Assembly (NCBI RefSeq): GCF_030247185.1 | Contig: NC_080570.1 | Span: 153,587,641 to 153,651,640 of the forward strand | Direction of reading: 5' to 3' | DNA from: Malaya genurostris | Taxonomy: Eukaryota > Arthropoda > Insecta > Diptera > Culicidae | DNA: 64,000 bases | Shown here: positions 34,617 to 46,943 of the stretch, piece by piece | How the letters are laid out: the number at the start of each line of letters is the position of its first letter | Numbering within the stretch: position 1 is the first letter of the stretch | The notes under the pieces: generated by a model | The model's database searches: none | What the model saw: the letters and a program-made list of their open reading frames with translations, nothing else | Told to the model about the DNA's origin: nothing | Translations under genes and position numbers: made by a program

Positions 34617-37600
34617 TTAGAATAGTAAACAGACTGCATACTCCCGGGAAAGATACCTTCCGTCTTCTCCTTGCTCTCTCTCTCTTTCTCTTTTCCGGTT
34701 GATGGGGTCAAATTGTTCGCCCCCGTCAAAATCGCCATCATGCACATCGCTCGGGTTCACTGACTGGGCCCTGAGATTTTGGTTTTTCAGTTTTTTTTTG
34801 TTTTTACTCTGCTTCCAGGCGATGGAAATGCATGCCACGCCCATTTAACAACATACCGCACACTTCCATCGCCCAGTCGGGCATCTACCGAGCGGCATTT
34901 GATAATAATTTGATACTCCTAGGAATAATCGCGTCCTCAAAATTCTTACAAGTCGGTGTCGATCTGCATTCAATGTGTGTCTCTTCTTATTCTTTAGCTT
35001 TCTTGTGATATATTATATATTATTACTTTCTAACTTGCTGTCGTCGCAGAGCTCAATTTGCTCGCCTGGTTCGGCTCTTTCTCAAAACAAAACAAAGAAC
35101 TGTATACGCTTTTTAACTGTCACTTTCAATATCCGCGGGCGCGCGCGCGTGTGTGTGGGTGTCTAGAAGCTCTTCTCTACTTTAATCGTCAATTTCATCC
35201 GCAGATAGTCCTTCGAACGTATTTTTAACGGATAAGTTCTGTGTGCGCCACAGCAAATGGAAGTAAATAAATAAATGAGAAAAAATAGTCTTGATGTTGA
35301 TTGTGTCAAAACGGTTCACTACTTACCGGTCCCTCCGGTTCATGGAATTTCGGCATTCGTTCCTCGATAGGTTTTGGATCATTCTCCTTCTCTCGCTCAA
35401 CCGGACGCACGTTTTCCCGCCTGTCACGGTCGTCCCGGTTGTCCCGACCTCCCCCGCGATTCATGTCGTGATCTCGATCGTTTAGCCGGTAACCGCGGTC
35501 ATTCGGTCTGGAATAGGAAATAAAAGAAAGGGTTTGCTGATGAATGAGTTCGATGCAAAGTGAAAAGATTTATAGACATTTAACATGCCAGTCAAGACGA
35601 TACACATCGATACAAAACAAGTTTTTTTTAAATAGCATTAACTGTACGTCAAATTAACGGTTTATGATAAACCGCAAGGAACCATTGGCACTTTAACATA
35701 AACTGCTAATGCGTTGATGAGTCGAAGACGAAACGTAAACAGGCTGGCTAGTAATGTCACAGACATAACTTGGTGACGTGAATACGAATAAAACTGACCT
35801 GCTTCTTTTCTTTGTGATTTTCGCAGCTTTTTCAGTCGTTATACGCATAATTGTCTCATATTCTATTGGATTTCGTATGGGTATGGGATCAGTGCAGTAA
35901 AGTTTCATTCAATTCAATTGAAACCGAATGTGAAACACCCTGACGATCTCTCGACTGCAGTAAACTTCACACTCTGACACACACACAACGTTCGCTGACG
36001 TGCCGAACCGGCAGCATTCAGTTATTCAATCGAATCTCTTCAAATCAAAGCTCAGTTAAACCACCGTCAGTTGATCTCTTGAAGTAACAAAATATCTCTT
36101 CTGATAGTGGGAGAGCGGTCTTCTATAATTCTAATAAAATTCTATTCATTTGAACTTGCTACCTACCAAGAGCGAAAACAATGAACTACTTGCTAGACTA
36201 CTTGGCACTTGAAACTGAGCAAGCAAAATTTCAAATGACTAGGTCCGATTATTCAACTGACAATGAATTCTGGAAGCTTCACTTGAAAATGGCAGCAAAA
36301 GTCATATGAATTTGTATCGATATGCTGACGGTCAGTGGTTCATCTGATATCATTCGATTGAAAATGAAATTTTACCTCATTGTATGTGATAGACTTGGAA
36401 CGGGATACTAAAGTATGACTTATCGACGGAAAACATATTCTTCCATACAAAAATAACGTTGAAAAAATGAGAGTAAAAGAAATGCTGTAGTTTTTGTTTT
36501 GTAGATTTCTATACTCAGTAGCGATACGTGAAATTTATCCGATGTTCATAACTGTTGAGTACCTTTTTCCCATTATTTATTTATGTACACCAGAACCTAA
36601 ATTCTGAACCAGGATTCAGGAGTTGGAATTGAATACAAGAACTTGATTCAGAACCTGGAACTGATTCAGAATTCAGTTGTGGATTTCAGTTTCGATATCT
36701 AGGTAAAGAATTAAGTTCATGAAATTAGTTCTAGAATTCCGGAACTGAACTCATTTTCAGAATACAGGTTTCGAATTCAATTCTAGAGCTGAATTCCGAA
36801 CCTGAATTTAGGAACAAAATTCAATTACAAAGTCTAGTTCCAGAATCCAAGCTCCGATTTAAATTTCAGGTTGCAGGTTCTGAATTCGGAACCTGAATTT
36901 AGGAAATGAATTCTGAAACTCATAAGTCAGTTTCAGAATTCAAATCTTCACATCTTTAGTTTTATTATTTTAGTTTATTTAGAATTCAAAATTCACATCT
37001 TTAGTTTTATTACAGATTTCTTAAGTTGAAGTTGAATTTTTGAATCAAGATTCTGTATTCGGATTTCGAACTGAAATTCAGAATTAGAATGAAATTCCAA
37101 AGTCCAAAGTTGAAACTAACCTTTAAACTAATATTCTGGAACTGAATTCTAAAGCAGTGGAACATCGGGACGCCTGACTACCTCGAAACCGTCGTCTATG
37201 TGCGAAAAACCGAGGCTCGGAGGGCCAAGTGTCTTATACCTTTCGACTCAGTTTGCCGAGTACGCAAAATATCTGTGTGTGAATGTAACGTTTTGACGTA
37301 GAACTACGTATTTCTTCACAATGCCACCTGGGTGCATTTTCCACAATACGAAAGTGTAACGAAATTATCCCAGAATTGATTTCCTAATCGCTTACTTCGT
37401 GTTTGAGTATTTTTTCTAATGGAAAAATGTGTAAGATAGTTGTTAGTACCACATTTATTACCAAAACAGTATTCAAATAGTGAAAAAATAGGTGCAAACA
37501 CGAAACATCAAAATCAACCGAATCTATAAATAGACCCTGTTTGCTAGTTTCAGTCTATGAAAATCCATGAACGAAGACACATCGAGTGCGCAGGTCTCCA

Positions 37601-40600
37601 TTGAGACGTCAAGACAAAGGATCTACAGCCGGCATTTTTCAACTGGTACTTCAATCAATGGCGAATATGAGGTTCCGTTCCTCAAGCCTAAACGCAGAAA
37701 AACAACTAGTTCTTCTGTTCTGCTATCTGCTGTTGGACATTCGCAGTGTTAGCTTCGCTTCAAACAAGAGTGATTGCATCATCTAGCGTCTGGAGGAAAA
37801 GAAAACGCAAAATGGACAACGATGGAGAACATTACAAAAAATCGGCCATTATAATGGCTCTAAACAGATGTCTATCTCCTCTGTGTGACGAAGAGCAAGC
37901 AAAATTTCTCCCCTCGCACTGACAACTTCAACGAGAGCTCTTCTCTTTCACATTTATAAACCACTGTTGTATAAAGTGTGCACGCATCATGAGTGCGTTT
38001 GTTTATTTCCTTTTACCTCTTCCACTGAATCGCACCAAAGTGCTAGAGCATTAGCTAATAAATTCTCTGATGCAGATATTTTCACAGAGGTGTACACGCC
38101 GGTGAGCACTCTGCTGTATGGTTTGCGTAGATGAAGCGTGGACACGCAAAATCAGCAAAATAAAACAATTTATCGTAAAATTTTCGGTTTTTCTTGCAAA
38201 TTTTTCATAGCAAGGCCAGATCTACTCTCTATTAATTGAAGTTCACAGAAGTGTTCGCTCACCATCACGCGCCAGTGGTCACTTGGGTGTATTTAGACGA
38301 GAGCGCGTGTGAGCGATTCATGCGAAGAGAATGTGTTTCACTCGCGCCAGCTGCTTTAACCACAAGCACACACTCAAAAGCTGTCTATTCAACACTGAGA
38401 AGAAGTGCGCTTTCCTCTTTGTGTGGTGCTTCGTTTTTTGCATCCTCGGTGTGAACAAGAATCTGACTCCAGCGTGTATCACTCTGGTAAAATGCCATCT
38501 CTGGCTCTAAATGTTATCTAAAGAATTATTAAGATGGTTTCTTAAGTTCGAAGGTTTCGAAGGTAAAAATCATCAGTTTAGTGCAAATTTTAAATAATGT
38601 TATTAGCTTTGTGCACTTTTCACTGTGTGAAATTCGCACCAAACGAACGTTAGCTCGCATTTGGCTGAAAGAATGTTCCGAACAGTGTTTAATTTCGTGG
38701 AGAATTCCACAATTCCTTCTGAAAGCCAGAAATTAATGCCGTACAACATTTTTATAGTTTCTTTGAATAAAGTATGCAAATTCGAAATGAAATAATCGAC
38801 ATCAACGACATCAGATTCGCTTCAAACAAGAGAGATTGCGTCATCCAACTACTGGTCGTTTGCATTGCAGAAAAGGAAAACGAAAAGTGGACAACGATGG
38901 GAAACATTACACAATATCTAAAGAACTTTGCTTCTATGCAAATCGAAAGTAAAAATCATCATTTTAGTGCTAATCTAGAATAATTTCATTAGCTTTGTGC
39001 ACTTTTCGCTGTAAGAAATTCGCCCCAAACGAGTGCAAATACATACATCTCGAATGCACTGTCCATACTCGCATATCAGTCCCATATGAGTTCTGGACAC
39101 TTTTTGAGTTAGCCCGACGGATGACGTCTATTTTTACCCTACTTTCGGAAATTGCAAAAATAATTTGTGGTTAGTAGGGGTTTCATTTTTTCTGACCATT
39201 GTACCAATATTTAGCGCTGGCAGTGCATGCAAAAGTTTAGATAAACTATCTTTGAATCGATCTGATATAGTCGGTACGATAATTCTTCTTGGATATTTCG
39301 CGTTTCGATCTTAGTTCCTCGCCAGAATAGCTACCTTCAGAATCAAACGTATTGCTTCCATGTATACTCACAATTTCATCCTCCGAAACAACAGCTTTAG
39401 GAAAAGATTCACCTTTTTTGCCATAACCAAAATTAGATGCAGACATATGCGAATATTTCAACTTGGAATTATCTTGAGCGTACTATGCTGAACGATAGAT
39501 TTCAGAATATCTTCAGAATCTCTCGGGTATTGGCAGTATTGAAACCTACAAAGTCACTGTTTGAGATGTCTTCCAATTCTTGTGATACAATAGTATCACG
39601 GATCAATCATCACAGACGCGAAAAAAGCGAATTATTACCGAAATATGTATTCATCTTCTTCTCAACTTGTCGATTTTCATTATGGGACTGATTTTCATCA
39701 TGGGCAGTGTAGTCCTACGTCAATTTCACGGTTATGTATCTGGCTTAACCTATTCCTAGTTTTTTTTTAAATAACTTTTTTCGGAGATGACTGGAGCGAT
39801 TTCCACAAAGTCCCACACCAAATTCCTTAATATTATTTGGACCTGACTTTCGATTCCAGAAATATGGGGTAAAATGTGCAAAAAAAAAAGTTAAAATGTG
39901 TGCCCCGACTTTTCTAGGAGATAGCTAAATCGATTTTAACTAACTGAAAGGTATTGTGATTCCATTCAAAATTCCTGAGTTTTGTTTGGTTCTGACATCT
40001 GGTTCCGGAGTTATGTGGTAAAACTTGCAAATAAATGAAAATATGAATGGTCTTATGGTCCTATACAAAACTTCTGAATTTCACTTGAATTCTACACTCA
40101 AATAAAAATTCACGTTCGATTCACTTGAAAAATCACGTAAACTGGTTTTAAATGTCAAATTGAATGTTTTTCGCGACGAAATTGAATGTTACACGAACAT
40201 CCCCTAAAATGAATAGAGTCATCACATAAAATCTACGTGAATTGACCAAACGTCAAACAATCTACGTGAATGTCCAGTGTGAAAAACTCGATTTTGAAAA
40301 TGGCGAACAGTGGCCCTCAAAGTGGGAGTAAATATTTGCGAGAAATGTTATTTAGTTACAATTTTTCACTACATCGACCGGGCCATTCCAGTATGAAAGT
40401 TTCCATGTGTAATGCTTCAAACAGGCCGTTGTTCCACCGAAAAACGAGTTCAGACTCGGTTGAAACTAGAGACACTGGACCCATGTAATGCGAACTCAAC
40501 CTGCATCGGTAGTGCTGTGGTAGTTCTAGGATCTCGACTTCAGCTTCGGTTGGACGGCAATGACAACAAAACGATTTCTGGAGGCTTGTCGATTCGAGAT

Positions 40601-43600
40601 CCCACGACGTTATTAGTTGCTTTTTATTTTCAGCCGTTGAAATTCTATGCGAATTTTCTGAAATAAATGTTTTATTTTTCATGGCATTTTTCATTTCCTA
40701 GATTTATATAAAAATCGGAAATCTCCCTTTTGACTTCAACCAGTATATAAAATAGTAATTCTCTGATATCTAAATTTTATATGAACTGATAGGTAAATGT
40801 GATATGAGCAGTACATTATATTTTACCTTGAAACACGTAGCTTTTACTGGATAATGCATAAACAGTTTTTAAATGCCAGTCCAAAAAAACGTGAAAAGTA
40901 GGGTGGAAAATATTCACATAACTTTTCACGTAACTATAACATGATTATTATTTTGAGTGTACTATCCGTTCCGGAATAATAGGGTAAAGTTTCCTTATCC
41001 TTATATTACATTTTGGTGGGGAAAGGGTTCCAATCAACTTTTTACAGCCCTGTCCAAAATGTATTGCCCTCCCCGTTAATTTGTATCAGGCCGAATTAGC
41101 GCATGCGCGCCATATAAACGCCTCTTTCAATATGAGGAAATTACATTGTTACCCAGCAGTTTCTATTATTTCTTCATGTTGGTTTTCTTACCTTTGTTCA
41201 TAGTTTGTATTCTGTTTTACCTTAATTCCAGTGTTCTATTCAGCTGTGATTCGTGTCTTTTGTTGTCATTTTTCACTCCGTACTTTTGCTGGCATGTTAT
41301 GTTGCTTCCTTAAATGTAAAAGTTAGTTGTATGCAATGGTGTTTATATTCTTACCAATATTCCTTTCTAATTCTTTCAGCATTTTCGTATTTCTTGTTCC
41401 TCATCCAGTCATCCGTTTCCAAAAAAAAAAAAAAAAAAAAAAAAAAAAGTGTTTCATTGATCTTTGTAGAGCAGCTCATCATGGTTTGACGGATAAGAAC
41501 TGAGGACATGCGTTTTTATTTAAATGATAATAACACTTGGGTTTAATAGTATTGCTACAGCATGTTCACATTTCGTTATCTTCGGTTGATTCTTGACAGT
41601 ATATTACCATCCGCTCAGGCACTTTTGAACATCTGGTACACTGACTCGCAATCGAAATGTGTCACAACCAATTTTTTGATACAACACACCCGAGGGAACG
41701 GTATAATGTATGTTGTACACACAAAAACACATACATACACACAGGCACATACGCATACACACATGCATACATACCTACATGTATTCCACAAGCAAGCATC
41801 ACAACATTGAGTTATTATTTCTATTCTAATAGATTCTAACTAAAATTTGTGTGCCAATAGTCATCTCATTAGTAGAGTCACCATGTTATTTTACCGATTA
41901 CTCGACTTTCAATAAATTTATTGAGATAAAATCGAATACAAAATCTTTCCCTCGTCTGTAAGAAGCAATGGCACATAAAAGTAGTTCAGAAATGATTCAA
42001 TACTGCTGTTTTAACGAACAAAAAAAAAATGCTCCAAATTTCATGTTATTCTTGAAATTAATCTATCAAACAGAGATAACAGATCTCACTCTAACTAATG
42101 GTTTTCGTACATGAAATGACTAATGGATTTGAGATGAATGGGGGTACCGTTACCCAATTTCTATCTCTTCTATTGATCGATCGTTAGTCCTGAGCTGAAA
42201 CGGTGGCCTTTATTACCGTTCTTGCATGCACTCACTCTTACATTTCATTCACACATCATCTCACCCATCAGGTCCCAAACGATATATCCATCCTCACAAT
42301 ACAAACTGGATGAACATCGTTTAACAGCTATCAGTGGTTTGCTCATTGGTTCGGTCATTATTATTTTATTATATTCTACAATATTCTATTTCATTCCACA
42401 GTATTCCATGGTACACAAACCACCAATAAACGTCAAAGATGGATTCGATTTACCGTTCATTTATTGTCATCGTGTGAAACCCAATTGGGATACGTTTACT
42501 CTACTTAATTTTCACTTCACACTGGTAATAAGGGCCGGTAGTATGAAAATCAAACATAAAAAAGAGCTCAGTTAAGCCCTACCGGCCTCTCCAACCCCGG
42601 ATGTTGGAGCGTAATGCAATCAACATCTTATTCAAGTCGTTCCATATATTATTCATTTAATTCAATTATGAAACTAAAAACTGTAACGCATATCTTTATC
42701 AAATTGTAAGGCTAATTGATTGTATGTGATGATGTTTGCAATACCGTCAAGCCCACCAACCAAAGGGAATTCCGGAATAATAGGGTAAAGTGTGTTTAAA
42801 ATTTTACACCATCGCTTAAAGAGGCGAAACAGAAAACGTAAAAAAAGTTCTAAATCGACATCAAAACTACTCCAATCATATCAGTAGACGGCCAAACAAA
42901 ATGATTTGATTTTTTGGACTGACTATATCTTAGCCATTTTTGGACCAATTCCAAAAGTTTTTTCATCATTAGATAGATAAATTCATTCGGAACAACGGCA
43001 TTGCTGACCATCAATCGATTGAATATTGCTTCCATTTTTAATTCCTTCCAACTTCTACCTTACCTATCATTCTATCGATATAGACGTAGAATCGATACAA
43101 ACGGCAATCGTTAGTATGAAGGCTTCCATCGCTGCAGGCCCAGACGGCATACCAGCAGTCATATTGAAGAAATGTTCAACCGGGTTAATCGTCCCCGCTG
43201 TTTATGTTTTCGTTCTACATGGGTGGCAAAATAATACTTGTATAAGCGCTATCCCCAAGCTGTTCAAAGAAGTAATACTGACTCCAATTTTCAACCATTG
43301 CAAGCAGTATATCGATGACAATACAACTGCAAAATTTTATCGACTTGGTTTTGATACAAACGTACTTCGATCGATACAATCATATCTCAGGAATCGTCAA
43401 CTTGTGATTAAAATTGACGATTATGCTTTGGAAATTTATTTATTTTTTTTTTTTTTTTTGCAAAATCTGAACCTTTGATTTTCTTGCTGTGCTTCAAAGA
43501 CGTTAATTTTTCTTTGAAAGAATCGCAGATATCTTTCACAGATGACCTCAAGAACTAATATGTTATTCGCAGCTCAGATGATGCGATGTTCTTTCAGCGA

Positions 43601-46600
43601 CAATCGATAATCTTTGTCGGTTGGTGCAAATTGAAACACATGACCGTTAATCTAGACAAAGCCTCGATCATTACGTTTACAAGAAAAACGGGTTCTTAAA
43701 ATACGAATATGTAGTATAATGAGAGATTCATGATTGACAGATTGACATTATCAAACCCGATATAAAAATAATGTTCGAAAATTGCTTCAAAAAACGATTT
43801 GGCAGCAGTTAAGGTGGAAAACTGGGTTAGGTTTGGCAGACAGAAAATTACCGCCGAGGCTTTACTGATTAGATTACTACTGGAAAAGAACCCCACTTGA
43901 ACCAGGAAAAAAAAAACACTGCCCACACTTACCGATTGTAATCGCGTCGGTTCCGATTGTCCCGGTTCATGGGTCGACGATCATCGCGGTTGTCTCGGTT
44001 GTCTGAGAAATTGTAGTTATCTGAAGTGGTAAAAAAACAAAAACGAAACCTTTAAGCTACCCGGTCACTTGCCACCATTCAACAGAGCCTTTCATCGCGT
44101 TGAGGAGATGGGCTTTGTTCAATGTTAACCGATAACCACAGGTTGACTTACCAGGTCTTCTGTTGTATTTTCTAGTCGGACTGTACCTCCGCGGAGGCGA
44201 CTGCCCACGGCGGTCAAGATCTTTGTCATCAGTCCGCACTCTCCAGTTGGTTACTTCCTCTGGTTTCTTTTCCGTCTTTCCTTCGGAATGTACATCAGTT
44301 TCATCTTTGCTAGGATCAGTTTTCTCCTTTCCGTCTTCATCCCCGGAGGAGGTTACGGCAGCAGAAGAAGCAGCAGCAGCAGCAGCTGCTGCCGCTGCTT
44401 TTTGTTGCCGCTCTTCCTTCTCTAGTCGTTGTTTCTCAAGCATGCGTTCCTCAATTTCTTTCAGTCGAGCGGCAGTGTCAACGGGTTTGGCATCGCCGAA
44501 AACCTTGGCCGCTGGTACCGGCGTTGGTTTCGGACGAGGCTCAATCTTTTGATTCTCTTTGTCTTCAGAAGCTTCGTTACCGGAATTCGACTGCCTCTCC
44601 CGACTGGCATCTCTCTCAGAATCCTCAGGTTCTGGTTTTGGTTTCTCCGGTAGTGGTAAAGTTCGTGGCTTCATTATCAGCTTGGGTCGCTCCATGGGAG
44701 GTTCCATTTCACGTCGTCCTCCGCGATCACCCGATCGGTCCCCTCCACGACGGAATCCACGATCGCCACGATCACCTCGATCATAATTCCGTCGGTTCGA
44801 GGTCGGCGAGTCTGGTGGCGGTTGTACGGGACGGTCTCCGGATCTCCAATTACCGCCAGATCCGCTATCCGGGTAACGTTCATTATCTCGGTCACCGCGA
44901 TCTCTGTTGTAATTATTATACGGTCTCCGCTGACCCTGATCCCGATCCACATTCGTCCTGGGCCCATCACGCCAGTTACCCATAGGCCTATCGGAATCTC
45001 CACCGTAATTGTCATAGTTGCGATTGTTACGCTGCGATCGTTTCTGATCGTTTTCACTCGATAGATCGATTCGAATCCGTCGGCTGTGGATCACCGGCTC
45101 CGGGATCGACAGAGCATCTATCAGATCTTGACGTCGGCCGAATTCGATGTACCCGAATCCTCTCAAACGACCGGAATCGTTATCGTCGCGGGGTAACCGA
45201 AGCGACGTAATCTCCATCCCATCGAAGAAGTTGTACAGATCGTCATCATTCAAGTCATACGGCAGGTTGGAGATGTACGCCAGATACGGCGGATTATGGG
45301 GAATCGTATCGTCGTTGAGAAGCCGCGTAGCGCGCGGTGCCGTCGGCAGTGCGATCATCTGGGTACGAGTCGGACGATCGTCCTCATCGTCATCGCACTC
45401 GTCAGCCCAGTCGCGCAGCTTGAGCGGCACGGCCACCTGCACCTGCGAGACAGGAGTCGCATTGCCATCGGTCAAGAACTCTCCGAGGGAGACCTTGTTC
45501 TTCTTGGAAGCTTTCTTCCCCTTTTTGCCTGTAAGAGTAAACAGGGAAATCGTTCAGTTTGACAGTTTTTCTAGCAGTAAGAGTGAGATACAATATTGAC
45601 TCTTTTATTATACATTGAATAGCTGGAACCAAAGGGGCGTCGTCAATATTTAAACATAATTATTTTTCAAATTTTTATGGTGGTGGATAATGAATTGACA
45701 AAACTGATGACAGTTTCCATTCCAATCCTTTTACATAAGTAAACAAAGAAAAACTCATTTGCAGCTAGGCCCTTAGTCATTTTCTGATCGAACTAATTTG
45801 ACGTAAAGAGAAAAAGAGAGAAAGAACATACAGACTGTGTAAATCCTGTTCTGAAATACAGTCGTACGAAGTTTATCATAACCTTCTCAAGACATCATAG
45901 CGAGGTTGTGCAACTTCAAGTGAACTTGATACACATGTTATTATCTGTCCACGCAAATCCCAACATGACTAATTTGCATTTCTGAGCATGATACCTTTAA
46001 CAGAAAGTAAATATATTACACCTGATCATAGTCGATAAGTAGATATTGTACTTGCACCCAAACAAAAAAATTTAAAGTAGTCCATTCTCAATAATCAAGC
46101 TATTTAATTGCATTGATTTGGTGACATAACATTTTCTCGCAATATACAGAACATCCGGAACCTTCGGTTACCGGATCTAATCGACATACAATTGGAGTGT
46201 TAATTTGAGAGCATCAATTGAAAGCCCATGTCACGCACCCGCACCAATTGAAATCACTGCTTTCTTCTGTAATAATCACACACCACAAGCACTTTTCCTC
46301 TCGACGGGACAGGAACCCTCCTGGTGACGGTCGCGAAAGCAAGACAGAAACAGAACGGGAGTATAGGCGCTTGGCGACTGCGCGCGCCTTTCCTAAAACT
46401 CCCTGTAATCAGATCGGCATTCATTTTCTTTGCCTTCCCATTCTTACCTTATCAAGAATGGAGACAAAAGGGAAAACAGATTAGAGGCGAAGAAAAAATT
46501 CTCCATACTTGCCGTTCCGCTGATAACCGCAGTTCCATGGGAATTGGGTTTGGTGATTGACCACTCTCGGAAAAACCTACATCACACACATTCCAGCTCG

Positions 46601-46943
46601 ATAGCTTGATGCCATCGATTCTGTTCGCCATTGGCGAGAGGGAGAGCCCACCACCATTAGTCAGCGCACCCGACGGATCGGGGCGGGAGAAACTTTCGAG
46701 GGGTGGAGCACTCTTGGAAAAGATTTCGCCACGCGGTTATTTTTGTCACTTTTCCGTACATTATGAGTTTGGAGGAATCCCTCTTTTAGAAGTCAATTTT
46801 CTTCGGAACAAACGACGAGCACGCATTGTTTTCTAGCTGATCAATGGTAGCCTGAAACCAACTATCTATTTCACACACTTTTGGATGCTTTAATCACACG
46901 GAATGCATCTAAAAATGCAAGTATTACCTGACGACGTAGCCAT
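34617..46943 (-). CDS. eIF4B: Translation initiation factor eIF4B
   Basis: RNA-binding cofactor that stimulates the eIF4A helicase during mRNA recruitment to the 40S ribosome (cytoplasm). Minus-strand coding exons: 46943-46928 (MATSS), 45528-44152, 44020-43933, 35507-35327, and a tentative last exon 34763-34617. The first four join in perfect phase. Residues about 87-162 form an RRM (RNP2 AYISNL, RNP1 RGFGYIEF); before it lies a KKGKK basic start and LKLRDWADECDDDEDD, and after it a long DRDRGDRD/GGNWR arginine-aspartate-glycine-rich region, a charged coiled stretch (KEIEERMLEKQRLEKEER), and an alanine run. The fourth exon ends in FHEPEGP at phase 0. The last exon (SVNPSDVHDGDFDGGEQFDP...) fits the phase but its acceptor is weak. 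With it the protein is 602 residues, close to the human length. The 8.4-kb intron 3 and 1.4-kb intron 1 carry repeats. Confidence 0.9.
35700..35740 (+). ncRNA. Hammerhead ribozyme motif, copy 4 (truncated)
   Basis: TTGATGA, stem II GTC-GAA-GAC and GAAACG (35714-35735) match the core of the other copies, but the first core C has become T and the long stem I is mostly gone. It should be inactive. It lies in eIF4B intron 3. Confidence 0.55.
36590..37150 (+). repeat. Degenerate short-period GAACTGAATTC-like array
   Basis: The fourth array of this type, in eIF4B intron 3, with an internal duplication of TTCACATCTTTAGTTTTATTA at about 36943 and 36990. Confidence 0.75.
37205..37300 (+). repeat. Fragment of the dispersed 'GGGCCAAGTG' repeat
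   Basis: CGAGGCTCGGAGGGCCAAGT followed by TATACCTTTCGACTCAGTTTG matches copies at 6.06 and 11.55 kb. Confidence 0.6.
37755..39040 (+). repeat. Two diverged copies of an approximately 200-bp unit
   Basis: TTCGCTTCAAACAAGAG...GATTGC with the following AAACGCAAAATGGACAACG at 37756-37850 recurs at 38817-38915. AAAAATCATCA..TTTAGTGC and TTAGCTTTGTGCACTTTTC at 38560-38630 recur at 38950-39015. No gene. Confidence 0.65.
39240..39710 (-). pseudogene. Unidentified coding-like fragment, frameshifted
   Basis: Minus-strand frames read HNENRQVEKKMNTYFGNN, then, after stops, VSQELEDISNSDFVGFN, then KAVVSEDEIVSIHGSNTF to a stop. It resembles a decayed protein gene or transposase N-terminus; not identified. 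Confidence 0.3.
39730..40092 (+). repeat. Dispersed repeat, host of two nested insertions
   Basis: Contains TTTTCGGAGATGACTGGAGCG and GGTCTTATGGTCCTATACAAA. The copy continues at 40962-40990 and again from 42792 once the inserted elements are removed. Confidence 0.65.
40093..40961. mobile_element. 'CACTCAAAT' MITE, intact, TA target site
   Basis: Starts TACACTCAAATAAAAATTCA and ends TTATTTTGAGTGTA, with TA at both edges, consistent with a Tc1/mariner-type target duplication. It carries no transposase. It is the intact relative of the split copy at 11.27 and 15.03 kb. Confidence 0.75.
41421..41448 (+). repeat. Poly(A) run of 28
   Basis: An uninterrupted A run, possibly the tail of an inserted retroposon. 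Confidence 0.95.
41715..41785 (+). repeat. CACATA/CATACA microsatellite
   Basis: Imperfect ACACAYACATACA units. Confidence 0.85.
43060..43695 (+). pseudogene. Jockey-clade reverse transcriptase remnant
   Basis: Reads MKASIAAGPDGIPAVILKKC (fingers), KEVILTPIF, LRSIQSYLRNRQLVIKIDD, then, after a T run and frameshifts, FTDDLKN (decayed catalytic FADD motif) and VNLDKASIITFTRK. Stops make it inactive. It lies in eIF4B intron 3, opposite to the gene. Confidence 0.8.
45700..45775. mobile_element. Partial MITE of the 'TTTGTTTACTTTCTC' family
   Basis: GATGACAGTTTCC and AAGTAAACAAAGAAAAACTC with AGGCCCTTA resemble both ends of the family with most of the middle gone. It lies in eIF4B intron 1. Confidence 0.4.

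Larger units (their letters stand above)
40969..42791. mobile_element. 1.78-kb insertion flanked by a 22-bp direct repeat
   Basis: A 22-base sequence beginning TTCCGGAATAAT occurs exactly at 40969-40990 and 42770-42791. The flanking sequence reads continuously as the dispersed repeat when the intervening 1,779 bases are removed. The inserted DNA contains a run of 28 A (41421-41448) and a CACATA microsatellite, but no recognised protein. Long target duplications are typical of LINE-type insertion; the element type is not known. Confidence 0.65.

Noticed and set aside
42222..42575. 117-codon plus-strand frame with a hydrophobic stretch
   Set aside because: Lies inside the 1.78-kb insertion, in AT-rich DNA, with no recognisable family and no splice or start context.
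44163..45599. Long plus-strand frames opposite eIF4B
   Set aside because: They are antisense shadows of the biased Arg/Asp/Gly-rich eIF4B coding sequence.
46218..46836. Three overlapping plus-strand frames near the eIF4B 5' end
   Set aside because: Mutually overlapping in different frames, none with recognisable motifs; likely GC-richer promoter-proximal DNA.
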